Part shown: positions 8,951 through 16,476 of the stretch, piece by piece | Position numbering within the stretch: the stretch's first letter is position 1 | Layout of the letters: each line of letters opens with the position of its first letter | Origin: Comamonadaceae bacterium CG2_30_57_122 | GTDB taxonomy: Bacteria > Pseudomonadota > Gammaproteobacteria > Burkholderiales > Burkholderiaceae_C | Assembly: GCA_001871515.1 (NCBI GenBank) | Contig: MNXW01000184.1 | Coordinates: forward strand, 10,180 to 44,959 | Direction: 5' to 3' | DNA: 34,780 nucleotides | Position numbers and translations under genes: made by a program | The notes under the pieces: generated by a model | Seen by the model: only the letters and a program-made list of their open reading frames with translations | Told to the model about the DNA's origin: nothing | Databases searched by the model: none

Positions 8951-11900
8951 TTGAAAGGCCTGCCTTTCAAAACCCTGGGTGGTTTGGCAGCGCTGCTGCT
9001 GCTCGGTTGGCTGTACCAACAATCTGCCCAGGTCAACCCCAGCCTGCATGTGCGTACCGTCACCCACTTTGAACAGTTGCGCCAGCAGGACGCCCAGCTG
9101 AACCAATACGTGCTGCAGTCGCGCTACAACCTGCTGCGCAACTACGACCCGGTGGTGAGCAGCCAACAACGCATCCACGAGCTGTTAAATACCCTGCAAC
9201 AGGACAAACCAGATGACTTCAGCCCGGGCGAAACCCCCATTCAGCAAGAATTTACCCGCTACCGCAAGCTGTTTGAGACCAAGTTTGCAGTGGTGGAAGC
9301 TTTCAAGTCACACAATGCGGTGCTGCGCAATTCCTTGCGCTACTTTCCGCTGGCCGTGCAGCACTTGATTGATTTGCCAGGTAGCGATCCAAAACGCAAT
9401 GCCTTGCTGCATAACCTGCTTGAAAGCGTGCTCTTGTTCGACAACGCCCCCAGCGACGGACACCAACTGCATATTGAACAAGTCATGGGGCAATTGCTGC
9501 AACTTGACCCCAAAAACACCGAAGCCATGGGCATGCTGGCGCGCCATGTTGGCATCATTCTGGAATTCCAGCGGGACGTCAATCAATACACCCGTGACAT
9601 CACGCAGGCTCAAAGTACAGCTGCAGGTGACACGTTGTTTGCCATGTATAGCCAACGTTACACCGAGCGCCAGCAAAAGGCAGATCGGTTCCGGCTGGCT
9701 TTGGCGCTGCTGGCCGTGGCCATGCTGGCGTACCTGGCCTGGATGCTGACCGCGCTGCAACGTGCCCGGCGCAGCTTGCAGGGCTCGCTGCGCGAGTTAA
9801 AGTTTCAGAAGTTCGCGCTCGACACCCATTCCATCGTCAGCGTGGCAGACCGCAGCGGCAAAATTTTGGAAATCAACGACAAGTTCACCGAGATCAGCCA
9901 ATACAGCCGAGAAGAATTGATCGGACAAGACCACCGTGTGCTCAATTCGGGCTACCACCCGCACGACTTTTTTAAAACCATGTGGACCACCATTGGCCAC
10001 GGCCAGGTGTGGCACAACGAGGTGAAAAACCGGCGCAAAGACGGCACGTTTTATTGGGTGGACTCCACCATCGTACCGTTCATGGACGAAGCCGGTAAAG
10101 TGCTGCGCTACGTCTCCATCCGCACCGATATCACCAAGCGCAAGGCCGCAGATGAACTATTGACGCAGCAGGGCAGGTTTTACGAGCGCATCAGCGAAAC
10201 ACTGGGTGAAGGTATTTACGTGCAGGATGTGGACGGGCGTTGTATCTACATGAACTCTGAGGCGGAACGACTGCTTGGCTGGAGCCGCGAAGAATTCCTG
10301 GGGCGACCAGTCCACAACACCATCCACACCCAAACCGCTGACGGAACCAAGCTGCATGGTCGCGACTGCGCCATCATGCAGGCCATTCAGCAAACTGGTT
10401 CGGCGATGCTTGAAGACCAGGTTTTTGTCCGCAAAGACGGTACGGTATTCCCGGTGGCACTGACCTCCAGAGCCAGCACCAATGCACAAGGCAAAATGGA
10501 AACGCTGGTGGTGGCGTTCTCAGACATCACCGAGCGCAAGCAAACCGAGCTGGCCATGCGCCAAGCCAAAGAAGCCGCTGAACAGGCTGCGCGTGTCAAA
10601 GGCGACTTTTTAGCCAACATGAGCCACGAAATCCGCACCCCCATGAACGGCATCATCGGCATGACCCATCTGGCACTGGATACCGATCTCAACAGCGAGC
10701 AACGCGAGTACATTGGCATGGTCAAAACCTCGGCAGATGCCTTGCTGACCATCATCAACGACATTCTTGATTTTTCCAAAATCGATTCCGGCAAGATGAC
10801 AGTGGAAGTGATCGAGTTCTCGCTTGAAGCCATGCTGCGCGACACCATGAAAGCCCTGGCTGTACGCGCCCACCAAAAAGGGCTGGAGCTGCTGCTGCAT
10901 GTGGCATCCAACGTGCCAGACCGGGTGCAGGGTGACCCTGGGCGCATCCGCCAGGTGCTGCTCAACCTGGTGGGCAACGCCATCAAATTCACCGAACATG
11001 GCGAGATTGAAGTGGAGGTGACACGACTAGCCGATGCAACTGCAGCACATGCACGCTTGAGCTTTAGCGTACGCGACACTGGCATTGGCATACCGTCGGA
11101 CAAGTTCGATGCCATCTTTAACTCGTTCTCGCAAGCTGATACCAGCACCACACGCAAATACGGTGGTACCGGCCTGGGCCTGACCATTTCAGCCCAGTTG
11201 GTGGCCTTGATGGGTGGACAGATTCAACTGCAAAGTGCAGTCGGCGCAGGCAGCACTTTTTATTTCACGCTGGACATGCCCGCCATTTCTGACAACGCAC
11301 TGGCTCACTACCAAGCCACCGGACGCATCAAAGACCTGCCCGTGCTGGTGGTGGACGACAACCAGACCAACCGGCGTTTGCTGTGTGACATGCTGGCCAA
11401 CTGGCACATGCGCCCAACCGCTGTGGCTGACGGCCCAGCCGCGCTGGCCGAGTTGGCGCGCGCCGCCGCAACTGGCACGCCGTATGCGCTGGCGGTGCTG
11501 GACGTGCAAATGCCCGGCATGGATGGCTTCGAGCTGGCCGCACAAATGCGCCTTCAAACCAACCCCAAGGCAGCTACGGTGATGATGCTGACCTCGCAAG
11601 GTCAACGCGGTGACGGCGAACGTTGCCGCCAATTGGGGGTGAGCAGTTACCTGAGCAAACCCGTGTCGCAGTCAGACTTGTTGGATGCCCTGATGACCGC
11701 GCTGGGCGCCCCCTTGCCAGCCCATGCACCACTGATCACCCGCCACTCGTTGCGCGAAACGCGCCGCAAACTGAGCTTGCTGCTGGCCGAAGACAACCTG
11801 GTCAACCAAAAACTGGCCACTGTTTTGCTGACGCAACAAGGGCACAAGGTGACCCTGGCCAATAATGGCCTTGAGGCGCTGGAACACTGGCAAACCGGCA

Positions 11901-12532
11901 GTTTTGATGCCCTTTTGATGGATGTGGACATGCCCGAGATGAATGGCTACACCGCCACCGAGCGCATCCGCGCGGCAGAACTTGCCAGCGGCGCGCACAT
12001 TCCAATCATCGCCATGACGGCGCACGCCATGCAGGGCGCGCGTGAAGAATGTCTGAGCCACGGCATGGACGGCTACCTGTCCAAGCCGATCCACATTGAA
12101 AACTTGTGGCTTGAACTAGACCGTCTGATGCCGGAGCCGTCTGCCGAGGCTACAGCGCTGCGTGCCGCTTCCACCCCCGCACCGGCGAATGATGTCTACC
12201 AAACCCTGGAAATTGCGGATTTTTCCCAGTTGCGCGTCACCGTGGACAACAACCGGGCGCTGTTTGAAGAATTGGTAGCGCTGTACCTGGCGGATGCTCC
12301 GGTGCAACGCCAAAAACTGCAACAGGGATTGCAGGCTGGGGATGCACCAGCCATCCAGCACGCAGCACATGCACTCAAGGGCATGCTCGGCGTCTTTGCG
12401 GCCGAGCGATCCATGGCGGCCGCTCAAGCAGTTGAAACCCAGGCAAAACATCCAGAATGCGCTCGCAGCGTGGCATGCTTGGAGCTGGCACTGGACGAAT
12501 TTGATGCCACGCTACATGCCCATGTGTGGTGA
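8951..12532 (+). CDS. Hybrid sensor histidine kinase: DAHL sensor, two PAS, HisKA/HATPase, two receivers, HPt
   Basis: A 1193-aa membrane kinase carrying a whole phosphorelay. In order: membrane helix about 9-22; a helical extracytoplasmic region (~28-243) that looks like a DAHL domain; membrane helix ~246-266; PAS domains at ~283-400 and ~405-525, each ending in an SDITERK/TDITKRK-type PAC motif; HisKA with H559 (SHEIRTPMNG); HATPase with N, DTGIGI and GGTGLGL boxes; receiver 1 with D851 (LDVQMPGMDG); receiver 2 with D991 (MDVDMPEMNG); and C-terminal HPt with H1140 (HALKG). The TTG start is preferred because GAGGA stands 8 nt upstream and the reading begins directly at the first membrane helix. 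That ribosome site is supplied by the inserted element. The signal is unknown; the final receiver of the relay may be the HD-GYP protein encoded two genes upstream. Confidence 0.93.
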   Translation: MKGLPFKTLGGLAALLLLGWLYQQSAQVNPSLHVRTVTHFEQLRQQDAQLNQYVLQSRYNLLRNYDPVVSSQQRIHELLNTLQQDKPDDFSPGETPIQQEFTRYRKLFETKFAVVEAFKSHNAVLRNSLRYFPLAVQHLIDLPGSDPKRNALLHNLLESVLLFDNAPSDGHQLHIEQVMGQLLQLDPKNTEAMGMLARHVGIILEFQRDVNQYTRDITQAQSTAAGDTLFAMYSQRYTERQQKADRFRLALALLAVAMLAYLAWMLTALQRARRSLQGSLRELKFQKFALDTHSIVSVADRSGKILEINDKFTEISQYSREELIGQDHRVLNSGYHPHDFFKTMWTTIGHGQVWHNEVKNRRKDGTFYWVDSTIVPFMDEAGKVLRYVSIRTDITKRKAADELLTQQGRFYERISETLGEGIYVQDVDGRCIYMNSEAERLLGWSREEFLGRPVHNTIHTQTADGTKLHGRDCAIMQAIQQTGSAMLEDQVFVRKDGTVFPVALTSRASTNAQGKMETLVVAFSDITERKQTELAMRQAKEAAEQAARVKGDFLANMSHEIRTPMNGIIGMTHLALDTDLNSEQREYIGMVKTSADALLTIINDILDFSKIDSGKMTVEVIEFSLEAMLRDTMKALAVRAHQKGLELLLHVASNVPDRVQGDPGRIRQVLLNLVGNAIKFTEHGEIEVEVTRLADATAAHARLSFSVRDTGIGIPSDKFDAIFNSFSQADTSTTRKYGGTGLGLTISAQLVALMGGQIQLQSAVGAGSTFYFTLDMPAISDNALAHYQATGRIKDLPVLVVDDNQTNRRLLCDMLANWHMRPTAVADGPAALAELARAAATGTPYALAVLDVQMPGMDGFELAAQMRLQTNPKAATVMMLTSQGQRGDGERCRQLGVSSYLSKPVSQSDLLDALMTALGAPLPAHAPLITRHSLRETRRKLSLLLAEDNLVNQKLATVLLTQQGHKVTLANNGLEALEHWQTGSFDALLMDVDMPEMNGYTATERIRAAELASGAHIPIIAMTAHAMQGAREECLSHGMDGYLSKPIHIENLWLELDRLMPEPSAEATALRAASTPAPANDVYQTLEIADFSQLRVTVDNNRALFEELVALYLADAPVQRQKLQQGLQAGDAPAIQHAAHALKGMLGVFAAERSMAAAQAVETQAKHPECARSVACLELALDEFDATLHAHVW

Positions 12533-12575
12533 ACCGCGTGGCCAGTGCAGCTAAGAAAACCTTAATCGTTGGCTA

Positions 12576-12599
12576 AGGGCTTGTTCATGAACAAGCCCT
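12576..12599. other. 24-bp perfect palindrome downstream of the hybrid kinase
   Basis: The half-site AGGGCTTGTTCA is followed directly by its reverse complement, giving a perfect 24-bp palindrome 44 bp after the kinase stop. It lacks a T-tract, so it is not a standard intrinsic terminator on either strand. It could be an operator for the following small gene, an RNA stem, or a REP-like unit. Confidence 0.6.
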
Positions 12600-12668
12600 A
12601 AGCTGGGCTTAAGGCCGGGGCGCGATGATTCACCCCATCGAAACATCCCCGTACCCAAGCAGTTCACC

Positions 12669-12857
12669 ATGAATACACATTTGAAACAATTTCTCGTCAA
12701 GTACCTGTCCGTCGTTTTCGGCACGCTGATGTCAGTGAGCTTTTTTGCCTTTGTGGCCATTCCCTACAGCTTTGGCGGCCACCCTGGTGAAGACAAGGTG
12801 GCACAAACCACGCTGCAAGCCCCGGCTAAAAGCCACAGCGAGGTGGCTCACACCTAA
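12669..12857 (+). CDS. Small single-span membrane protein, function unknown
   Basis: A 62-aa product: a short basic N-terminus (MNTHLKQFLVKY), one strongly hydrophobic helix (about residues 13-33, VVFGTLMSVSFFAFVAIPYSF) and a polar tail. It has no upstream coding overlap and no recognisable family motif. I think it is real because it starts with ATG, fills the space sensibly and looks like a membrane-anchored peptide rather than random translation. No strong ribosome site is visible. The TAA stop coincides with the first bases of the 144-bp repeat that follows. Confidence 0.6.
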   Translation: MNTHLKQFLVKYLSVVFGTLMSVSFFAFVAIPYSFGGHPGEDKVAQTTLQAPAKSHSEVAHT

Positions 12858-12998
12858 CGTCCATGTTCAACAAGGACACCCCAAAGCATGAAACACGCGT
12901 GTTTTGCGTAGGGCGGGTTTCAACCCGCCATGGCCGACTGAAGTCGGCCCTACGACACGCCATTCTTGTCAGCTGTGGGCGTTGTTTCACGCTAAGGT
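12855..12998 (+). repeat. 144-bp palindromic dispersed repeat, copy 1
   Basis: Matches 34606-34749 (reverse strand) at 138 of 144 positions with no gaps. The middle holds two adjacent hairpins, GGCGGGTTTCAACCCGCC and GGCCGACTGAAGTCGGCC, joined by AT and framed by GTAGGGC/GCCCTAC-like ends. It is non-coding. The 3' end (GTTGTTTCACG-TAA) recurs alone at 14113-14128. Confidence 0.9.
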
Positions 12999-13069
12999 CG
13001 GGTAAACCCTTGCTGCTTTGGTTTTGCCGCTAGACTCCAAGGCATCCCCGTTACTTGCTTTGGATGACC

Positions 13070-14032
13070 ATGAACCGCAACGATTTTCAAGAAGACCCTG
13101 AAGACAGCTCGTTCACCCCCGCCCAGCGCTCAGCGGCAGCCGCGCGCAGCACCTGGGTCAGCGTGGGGGTGAACCTGGTCTTGACGGTGGCGCAAATCGC
13201 AGCCGGTGTGCTGTCTAAATCGCAGGGTTTGATTGCCGACGGTATCCATTCGCTGTCTGACCTGGTGGCCGACTTTGTGGTGCTCACCGCCAACCACCTG
13301 AGCCAAAAAGATGCCGATGAAGACCACCCCTATGGTCACCAGCGCTTTGAGACTGCCGCCTCGTTGGTTCTTGGCGCGCTGTTGCTGGCGGTGGGCCTGG
13401 GCATGCTGTGGTCTGCCGCTGCCAAGCTGCAAAACCCAGAGTCGATTGCCACGGTACACATCACCGCGTTATGGGTCGCAGCGGGCGCACTGGTGGCCAA
13501 AGAGCTGCTGTTTCGCTACATGCTGGCGGTGGCCAAACGGGTCAAAAGCAGCATGTTGGTGGCCAACGCCTGGCACGCCAGATCTGATGCCGCGTCTTCC
13601 CTGGTGGTGAGCGTGGGCATCATCGGCAACCTGTTGGGCTACCCGATTCTTGACCCGATTGCCGCCGCCCTGGTGGGCTTTATGGTGACGCGCATGGGCT
13701 GGAGCTTTGGCTGGGACGCGCTGCATGACCTGATGGATCGTGCGGTGGACGAGGCCGAGGTGCAATCCATTCGCAGCACCCTGCTGGGCACCCCGGGCAT
13801 CAGCAATGTGCATGACGTGCGCACGCGCAAGATGGGCGACATGATTGTGCTGGACGCGCATCTGGAAGTGGATGCCACGCTGAGCGTGGAGCAAGGCCAC
13901 GACATTGCGGTGGCGGCACGTGCCCGTGTCATGCAGCACCACCGCGTGCTCAACATGATGACCCATGTGGACCCCTACAAACGCCCCGACCTGGACCACG
14001 CCGCGCCGGTGAAAACAACGTTATCGGTCTAA
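13070..14032 (+). CDS. Cation diffusion facilitator (CDF) metal exporter, probably zinc-type
   Basis: Inner-membrane proton-coupled exporter of divalent metal ions, 320 aa. Six hydrophobic helices precede a cytoplasmic C-terminal domain (about 215-310, GISNVHDVRTRKMGD and HH pairs) that binds metal and dimerises. The two transport-site motifs are both H-x3-D: H60/D64 (ADGIHSLSD) and H169/D173 (NAWHARSD). An HD-HD site is the form usual for zinc/cadmium CDFs, whereas iron FieF has DD-HD; metal choice is therefore inferred. DEDHPYGHQRFE is the typical loop between helices 2 and 3. I start at ATG 13070 (MNRNDFQ); ATG 13064 adds two residues and a TTG at 13055 five. No metal-responsive operator was recognised upstream. 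Confidence 0.93.
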   Translation: MNRNDFQEDPEDSSFTPAQRSAAAARSTWVSVGVNLVLTVAQIAAGVLSKSQGLIADGIHSLSDLVADFVVLTANHLSQKDADEDHPYGHQRFETAASLVLGALLLAVGLGMLWSAAAKLQNPESIATVHITALWVAAGALVAKELLFRYMLAVAKRVKSSMLVANAWHARSDAASSLVVSVGIIGNLLGYPILDPIAAALVGFMVTRMGWSFGWDALHDLMDRAVDEAEVQSIRSTLLGTPGISNVHDVRTRKMGDMIVLDAHLEVDATLSVEQGHDIAVAARARVMQHHRVLNMMTHVDPYKRPDLDHAAPVKTTLSV

Positions 14033-14112
14033 CTTTCATGGCCGAGACGGCCACCCCGCATCATGAAAAACGTCTTCGTTCAAAATTATTGAACATAAAT
14101 TTGTTGATTGCA

Positions 14113-14128
14113 CGTTGTTTCACGTTAA
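14113..14128 (+). repeat. Solo 16-bp end of the 144-bp repeat
   Basis: CGTTGTTTCACGTTAA is identical to the end of the right-hand 144-bp repeat. It lies alone in the AT-rich gap (14033-14130) between the CDF and UDG genes, together with a short TGGCCG-AGA-CGGCCA stem at 14039-14053. It may be a deletion remnant or the target-like end sequence of the repeat. Confidence 0.55.
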
Positions 14129-14130
14129 AT

Positions 14131-15102
14131 TCAGGTCACTGACTTGCCCTGCACCACGTCCAGCGCCAGGCACAAATCGGCCCAGGCCTTGCCCTTGTCC
14201 TGGCCGCTGCGCAGCAAATAGGCAGGCGGGTAAGTCACCACCACCGGCACCCCGGCAAAACGCCATACCTGGCCGCGCAGCTTGCCCAGCGGCTGTTTGG
14301 CTTGCTCGGGCGGGGTTTCGCTCAGCAGCAGGTGCATGGCGAAACGGCCCATGGCCAGAATCACTTTGGGTTGGGTGAGCGCAATTTCCCGGCGCAGGTA
14401 ATGGCTGCAGGTGGCCAGTTCATCAACGCTGGGGGCACGCGCCAGCGCTGGGCGGCACTTGAGCACAGGGGTCAGGTAAGCGCGCTTGGGCGCAGCATCT
14501 GCTGCACCGGCATCGACCCCTGACACCGTGCCAGGCTGCAGCCGCTGCACCCCGACGGCGCGCAGCATGTTGTCCAGCAACTTGCCTGGCGCATCGACAA
14601 ACGGCTGCCCCAGGCGTTCCTCTGTCTCATCCGGCGGATCGCCCACCACCAACCAGTCGCAGGGCACCAGCATGGACGGCGCATCCAGCACACTGGCGCG
14701 CCGCCCCAGACACATGGCGCAGGCCTGGCAAGCGGCCAGCGTTGCCTGCAGCTGCGGCCAGTCCATGTGGTCAATGCCCGGCGGCAAAGCGGTGACCCGG
14801 CTGGGCACAGCCCCACGCGGCGAGTCCGCCCGAACCGGCCGGTGCTCAACAACCGGTGGCACCTGTGGGGGAACTGCAGAAGCCGATGCCTCTGGCGCAG
14901 CTGCCACTGACACACCCAGCGGCGGCGCAACCGGCAAGGCCGACGGGCTTGCTTTGGCTTCTGGTTCTTGTGAACGATTTATGCCTCTAGCCCTTGTATT
15001 GTCTGTGCTAGTAGCTTCACTATCTGTAGCATCTGGCAGCCAGACGTGCACCCCCATCTCGTGCAGCATGGCGCGTTGGCGGGTGTCAAGGTCGAGGCTC
15101 AT
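14131..15102 (-). CDS. Family 4-like uracil-DNA glycosylase with Fe-S cluster
   Basis: Removes uracil from DNA to start base excision repair. The 323-aa protein has a low-complexity Ala/Pro N-terminus (to ~110) and then a UDG fold. Four cysteines match the family 4 [4Fe-4S] pattern: C125-x2-C128 and C216-x15-C232. Motif 1 is GDPPDETEERLGQPFV, with LLDNML after it; the NxxKCRP-like segment is TPVLKCRPA. In motif 3, where family 4 enzymes usually have HP, this one reads TYPPAYLLR, so the histidine is replaced (P292). It is the last gene of tsaB-rimI-UDG, 15 bp after rimI. Residues ~25-42 are encoded by a copy of the GGGCTAGAGGC repeat. Fold assignment is firm; full activity is less so. Confidence 0.88.
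   Translation of the reverse strand: MSLDLDTRQRAMLHEMGVHVWLPDATDSEATSTDNTRARGINRSQEPEAKASPSALPVAPPLGVSVAAAPEASASAVPPQVPPVVEHRPVRADSPRGAVPSRVTALPPGIDHMDWPQLQATLAACQACAMCLGRRASVLDAPSMLVPCDWLVVGDPPDETEERLGQPFVDAPGKLLDNMLRAVGVQRLQPGTVSGVDAGAADAAPKRAYLTPVLKCRPALARAPSVDELATCSHYLRREIALTQPKVILAMGRFAMHLLLSETPPEQAKQPLGKLRGQVWRFAGVPVVVTYPPAYLLRSGQDKGKAWADLCLALDVVQGKSVT
14981..15031 (-). repeat. GGGCTAGAGGC dispersed repeat inside the UDG gene
   Basis: On the reverse strand this reads GATAGTGAAGCTACTAGC, then a variable centre, then CAAGGGCTAGAGGCATA. The last 17 bp are identical to those of the copy in purK. It codes part of the variable linker of the glycosylase in frame, where extra residues should do no harm. 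Confidence 0.7.
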
Positions 15103-15117
15103 GGCTGCATTGTCCGT

Positions 15118-15597
15118 TCAAACCGGGGCGTCCAGCTTGCGGCTCATCACCACCGCATCTTCGCGCTGGCCATCGGCTGCCGGGTAGTAAGCCCGGCGTG
15201 TGCCCACGGTACGAAAGCCCTGCGCTTTGTAAACGTGGATCGCTCGGGTGTTGCCGGTGCGCGCTTCCAGCCAGAGCCACTGCACGCCTTGAGTGCGCGC
15301 CCAGGTGGCCAGCGCGTCCAGCATGACCCGCGCCCAGCCTTGGCGCTGGTAGCTGGGGGCCACGGTGATGTTGAGCAAATGCACTTCTTCAAAGCCTTTC
15401 ATGCCCACAAAGTAACCCAGCAAGGCATCGCCCGCCAGCAGCATCTGGCATGGGTAAGCACTTTCCAGACAGTCGGTGAAGTGGCGGCGCTGCCAGGGGT
15501 GCGGGTGAGCCTGGCGCTCCACGGCTACCACCGCCTCCAGGCTGGCCTCGGTCATGGGTTCGAAGCGGACTTCGATCGGGTTGGGCGGTCTCGTCAT
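15118..15597 (-). CDS. rimI: Ribosomal protein S18 alanine N-acetyltransferase (RimI, GNAT)
   Basis: Uses acetyl-CoA to acetylate the N-terminal alanine of ribosomal protein S18. The 159-aa protein is a compact GNAT domain: HPWQRRHFTDCLES near the start, the conserved LLNITVAPSYQRQGWARVML (acetyl-CoA pyrophosphate loop with RQGWA), and LEARTGNTRAIHVYKAQGF near the end, all typical of RimI. I start at MTRPPNP; the open frame continues upstream but overlaps tsaB. It lies 10 bp downstream of tsaB and 15 bp upstream of the UDG gene, the usual order in this group of bacteria, which supports RimI over a generic acetyltransferase. Confidence 0.93.
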   Translation of the reverse strand: MTRPPNPIEVRFEPMTEASLEAVVAVERQAHPHPWQRRHFTDCLESAYPCQMLLAGDALLGYFVGMKGFEEVHLLNITVAPSYQRQGWARVMLDALATWARTQGVQWLWLEARTGNTRAIHVYKAQGFRTVGTRRAYYPAADGQREDAVVMSRKLDAPV

Positions 15598-15607
15598 GGT
15601 GTCAAAT

Positions 15608-16348
15608 TCAAGCCGATCTGCCCAGCACGGCTGGCGTGCCAACCGCCAGCGCAGCTTTGGCAGCCGCACGCTCCAGCGTGGTTTGTGCTACTTTGTCGCG
15701 AATGTAAATCGGCAGGGCCTGATCCGCTGGCAGCGCCGAGCCGTTAGCCAGCAAGCCAGGCGCCAGCCGCAACAGCGCCGCCGCCGTGGGCAGGGCATCC
15801 ACACGCTGTGCACCGGGCGTGTGCAGGCGTTCGCCATAAGCTGCAAACACATTGCCGGCCAGCACATCGGCTCCATTCCAGTTCAAATCTTCTGGATGAA
15901 TCAGGCTGTAACCCTTGTTTTTAATCCACAAGTCACTATTAAATGTATAGCTTGCTGTGTACAGCTCGTCCATCCGCGCATCGAGCAGGGCGGTCACCTG
16001 CAGGTTGGGCGCTGCGCCCAGTTGCAGGCGTGCGTCTTCGGCCACCGCCAGCAAGGTGTCTACCGGCAGCACCGGCAAGGCCGCGCCAAAGGCCAAGCCT
16101 TGCGCTACCGAGCAGGCGGTGCGCAAGCCGGTGAACGAACCCGGCCCGGCCCCGAAAACAATCGCCGTCAAGTCACCAAACTGCAGCCCGGCCTGCGCCA
16201 TCAGACGCTGAATTTCTGGAATCAGGTGGGTAGAAGTCAAGGCGCCACCAGCGGCGTTGTGCTGCCAGAGTTGCGCGCTGCTTCCCACGCCACGCTGCAA
16301 CGCAATCGACATGCGGTCAGTGCTGGTGTCAAAGGCCAATAGGTTCAT
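15608..16348 (-). CDS. tsaB: tRNA t6A biosynthesis protein TsaB
   Basis: Partner of TsaD and TsaE in forming N6-threonylcarbamoyladenosine at A37 of ANN-decoding tRNAs. The 246-aa protein begins MNLLAFDTSTDRMSIAL, the ASKHA phosphate loop of TsaB, and has FGAGPGSFTGLRTACSVAQGLAFG, the signature of TsaB/TsaD proteins. The start is clear from homology; the frame upstream is not conserved-looking. Residues around 131-150 (YTFNSDLWIKNKGYSLIHP) are AT-rich and match the dispersed repeat family. It is the first gene of the operon and divergent from the ATPase operon. Its leader holds a CCAACTT/AAGTTGG stem at 16371-16386 followed, on the reverse strand, by a T-run, which could be a weak attenuator. 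Confidence 0.95.
   Translation of the reverse strand: MNLLAFDTSTDRMSIALQRGVGSSAQLWQHNAAGGALTSTHLIPEIQRLMAQAGLQFGDLTAIVFGAGPGSFTGLRTACSVAQGLAFGAALPVLPVDTLLAVAEDARLQLGAAPNLQVTALLDARMDELYTASYTFNSDLWIKNKGYSLIHPEDLNWNGADVLAGNVFAAYGERLHTPGAQRVDALPTAAALLRLAPGLLANGSALPADQALPIYIRDKVAQTTLERAAAKAALAVGTPAVLGRSA
15901..15957 (-). repeat. Diverged copy of the dispersed repeat inside tsaB
   Basis: Reverse strand: AGCTATACATTTAATAGTGA, a variable centre, then ACAAGGGTTACAGCCTGATT. It keeps the AGCTA...AAGGG-TA-AG-C outline of the family and stands out as an AT-rich island in a GC-rich gene. It is translated in frame. It is more diverged than the copies in purK, the UDG gene and the EamA junction. Confidence 0.5.
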
Positions 16349-16419
16349 AGGTTTCGATTTTAAAAAAGCCCCAACTTTCAAGTTGGAAAACTTAAAGTGA
16401 GGACGATGCAGCTTGAATT

Positions 16420-16446
16420 TGACAGACAAGCCATACTATTTACAAT
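16420..16446 (+). promoter_or_regulatory. Predicted sigma70 promoter of the ATPase operon
   Basis: TTGACA at 16420-16425 and TACAAT at 16441-16446, spacer 15 bp (a little short). The region just downstream is a 16-bp palindrome, so repressor binding there would block transcription start. This is a consensus match only. Confidence 0.5.
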
Positions 16447-16448
16447 GT

Positions 16449-16464
16449 TGAGTAAATTTACTCA
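16449..16464. promoter_or_regulatory. 16-bp perfect palindromic operator candidate
   Basis: TGAGTAAATTTACTCA is a perfect inverted repeat directly after the predicted -10 box and 12 bp before the ATG of the DUF4143 ATPase gene. Its position suits autoregulation or repression of the two-gene operon. No obvious HTH regulator gene is adjacent. Confidence 0.6.
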
Positions 16465-16476
16465 GTATGTTTTTTT

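Noticed and set aside
15554-16342. 262-aa forward frame across tsaB and rimI
   Set aside because: Antisense to two genes with clear family signatures; translation is Gln/Arg-rich with no motif.
16467-16476. Alternative ATG at 16467 for the DUF4143 ATPase
   Set aside because: It is in a different frame from the ATPase and gives no plausible protein.
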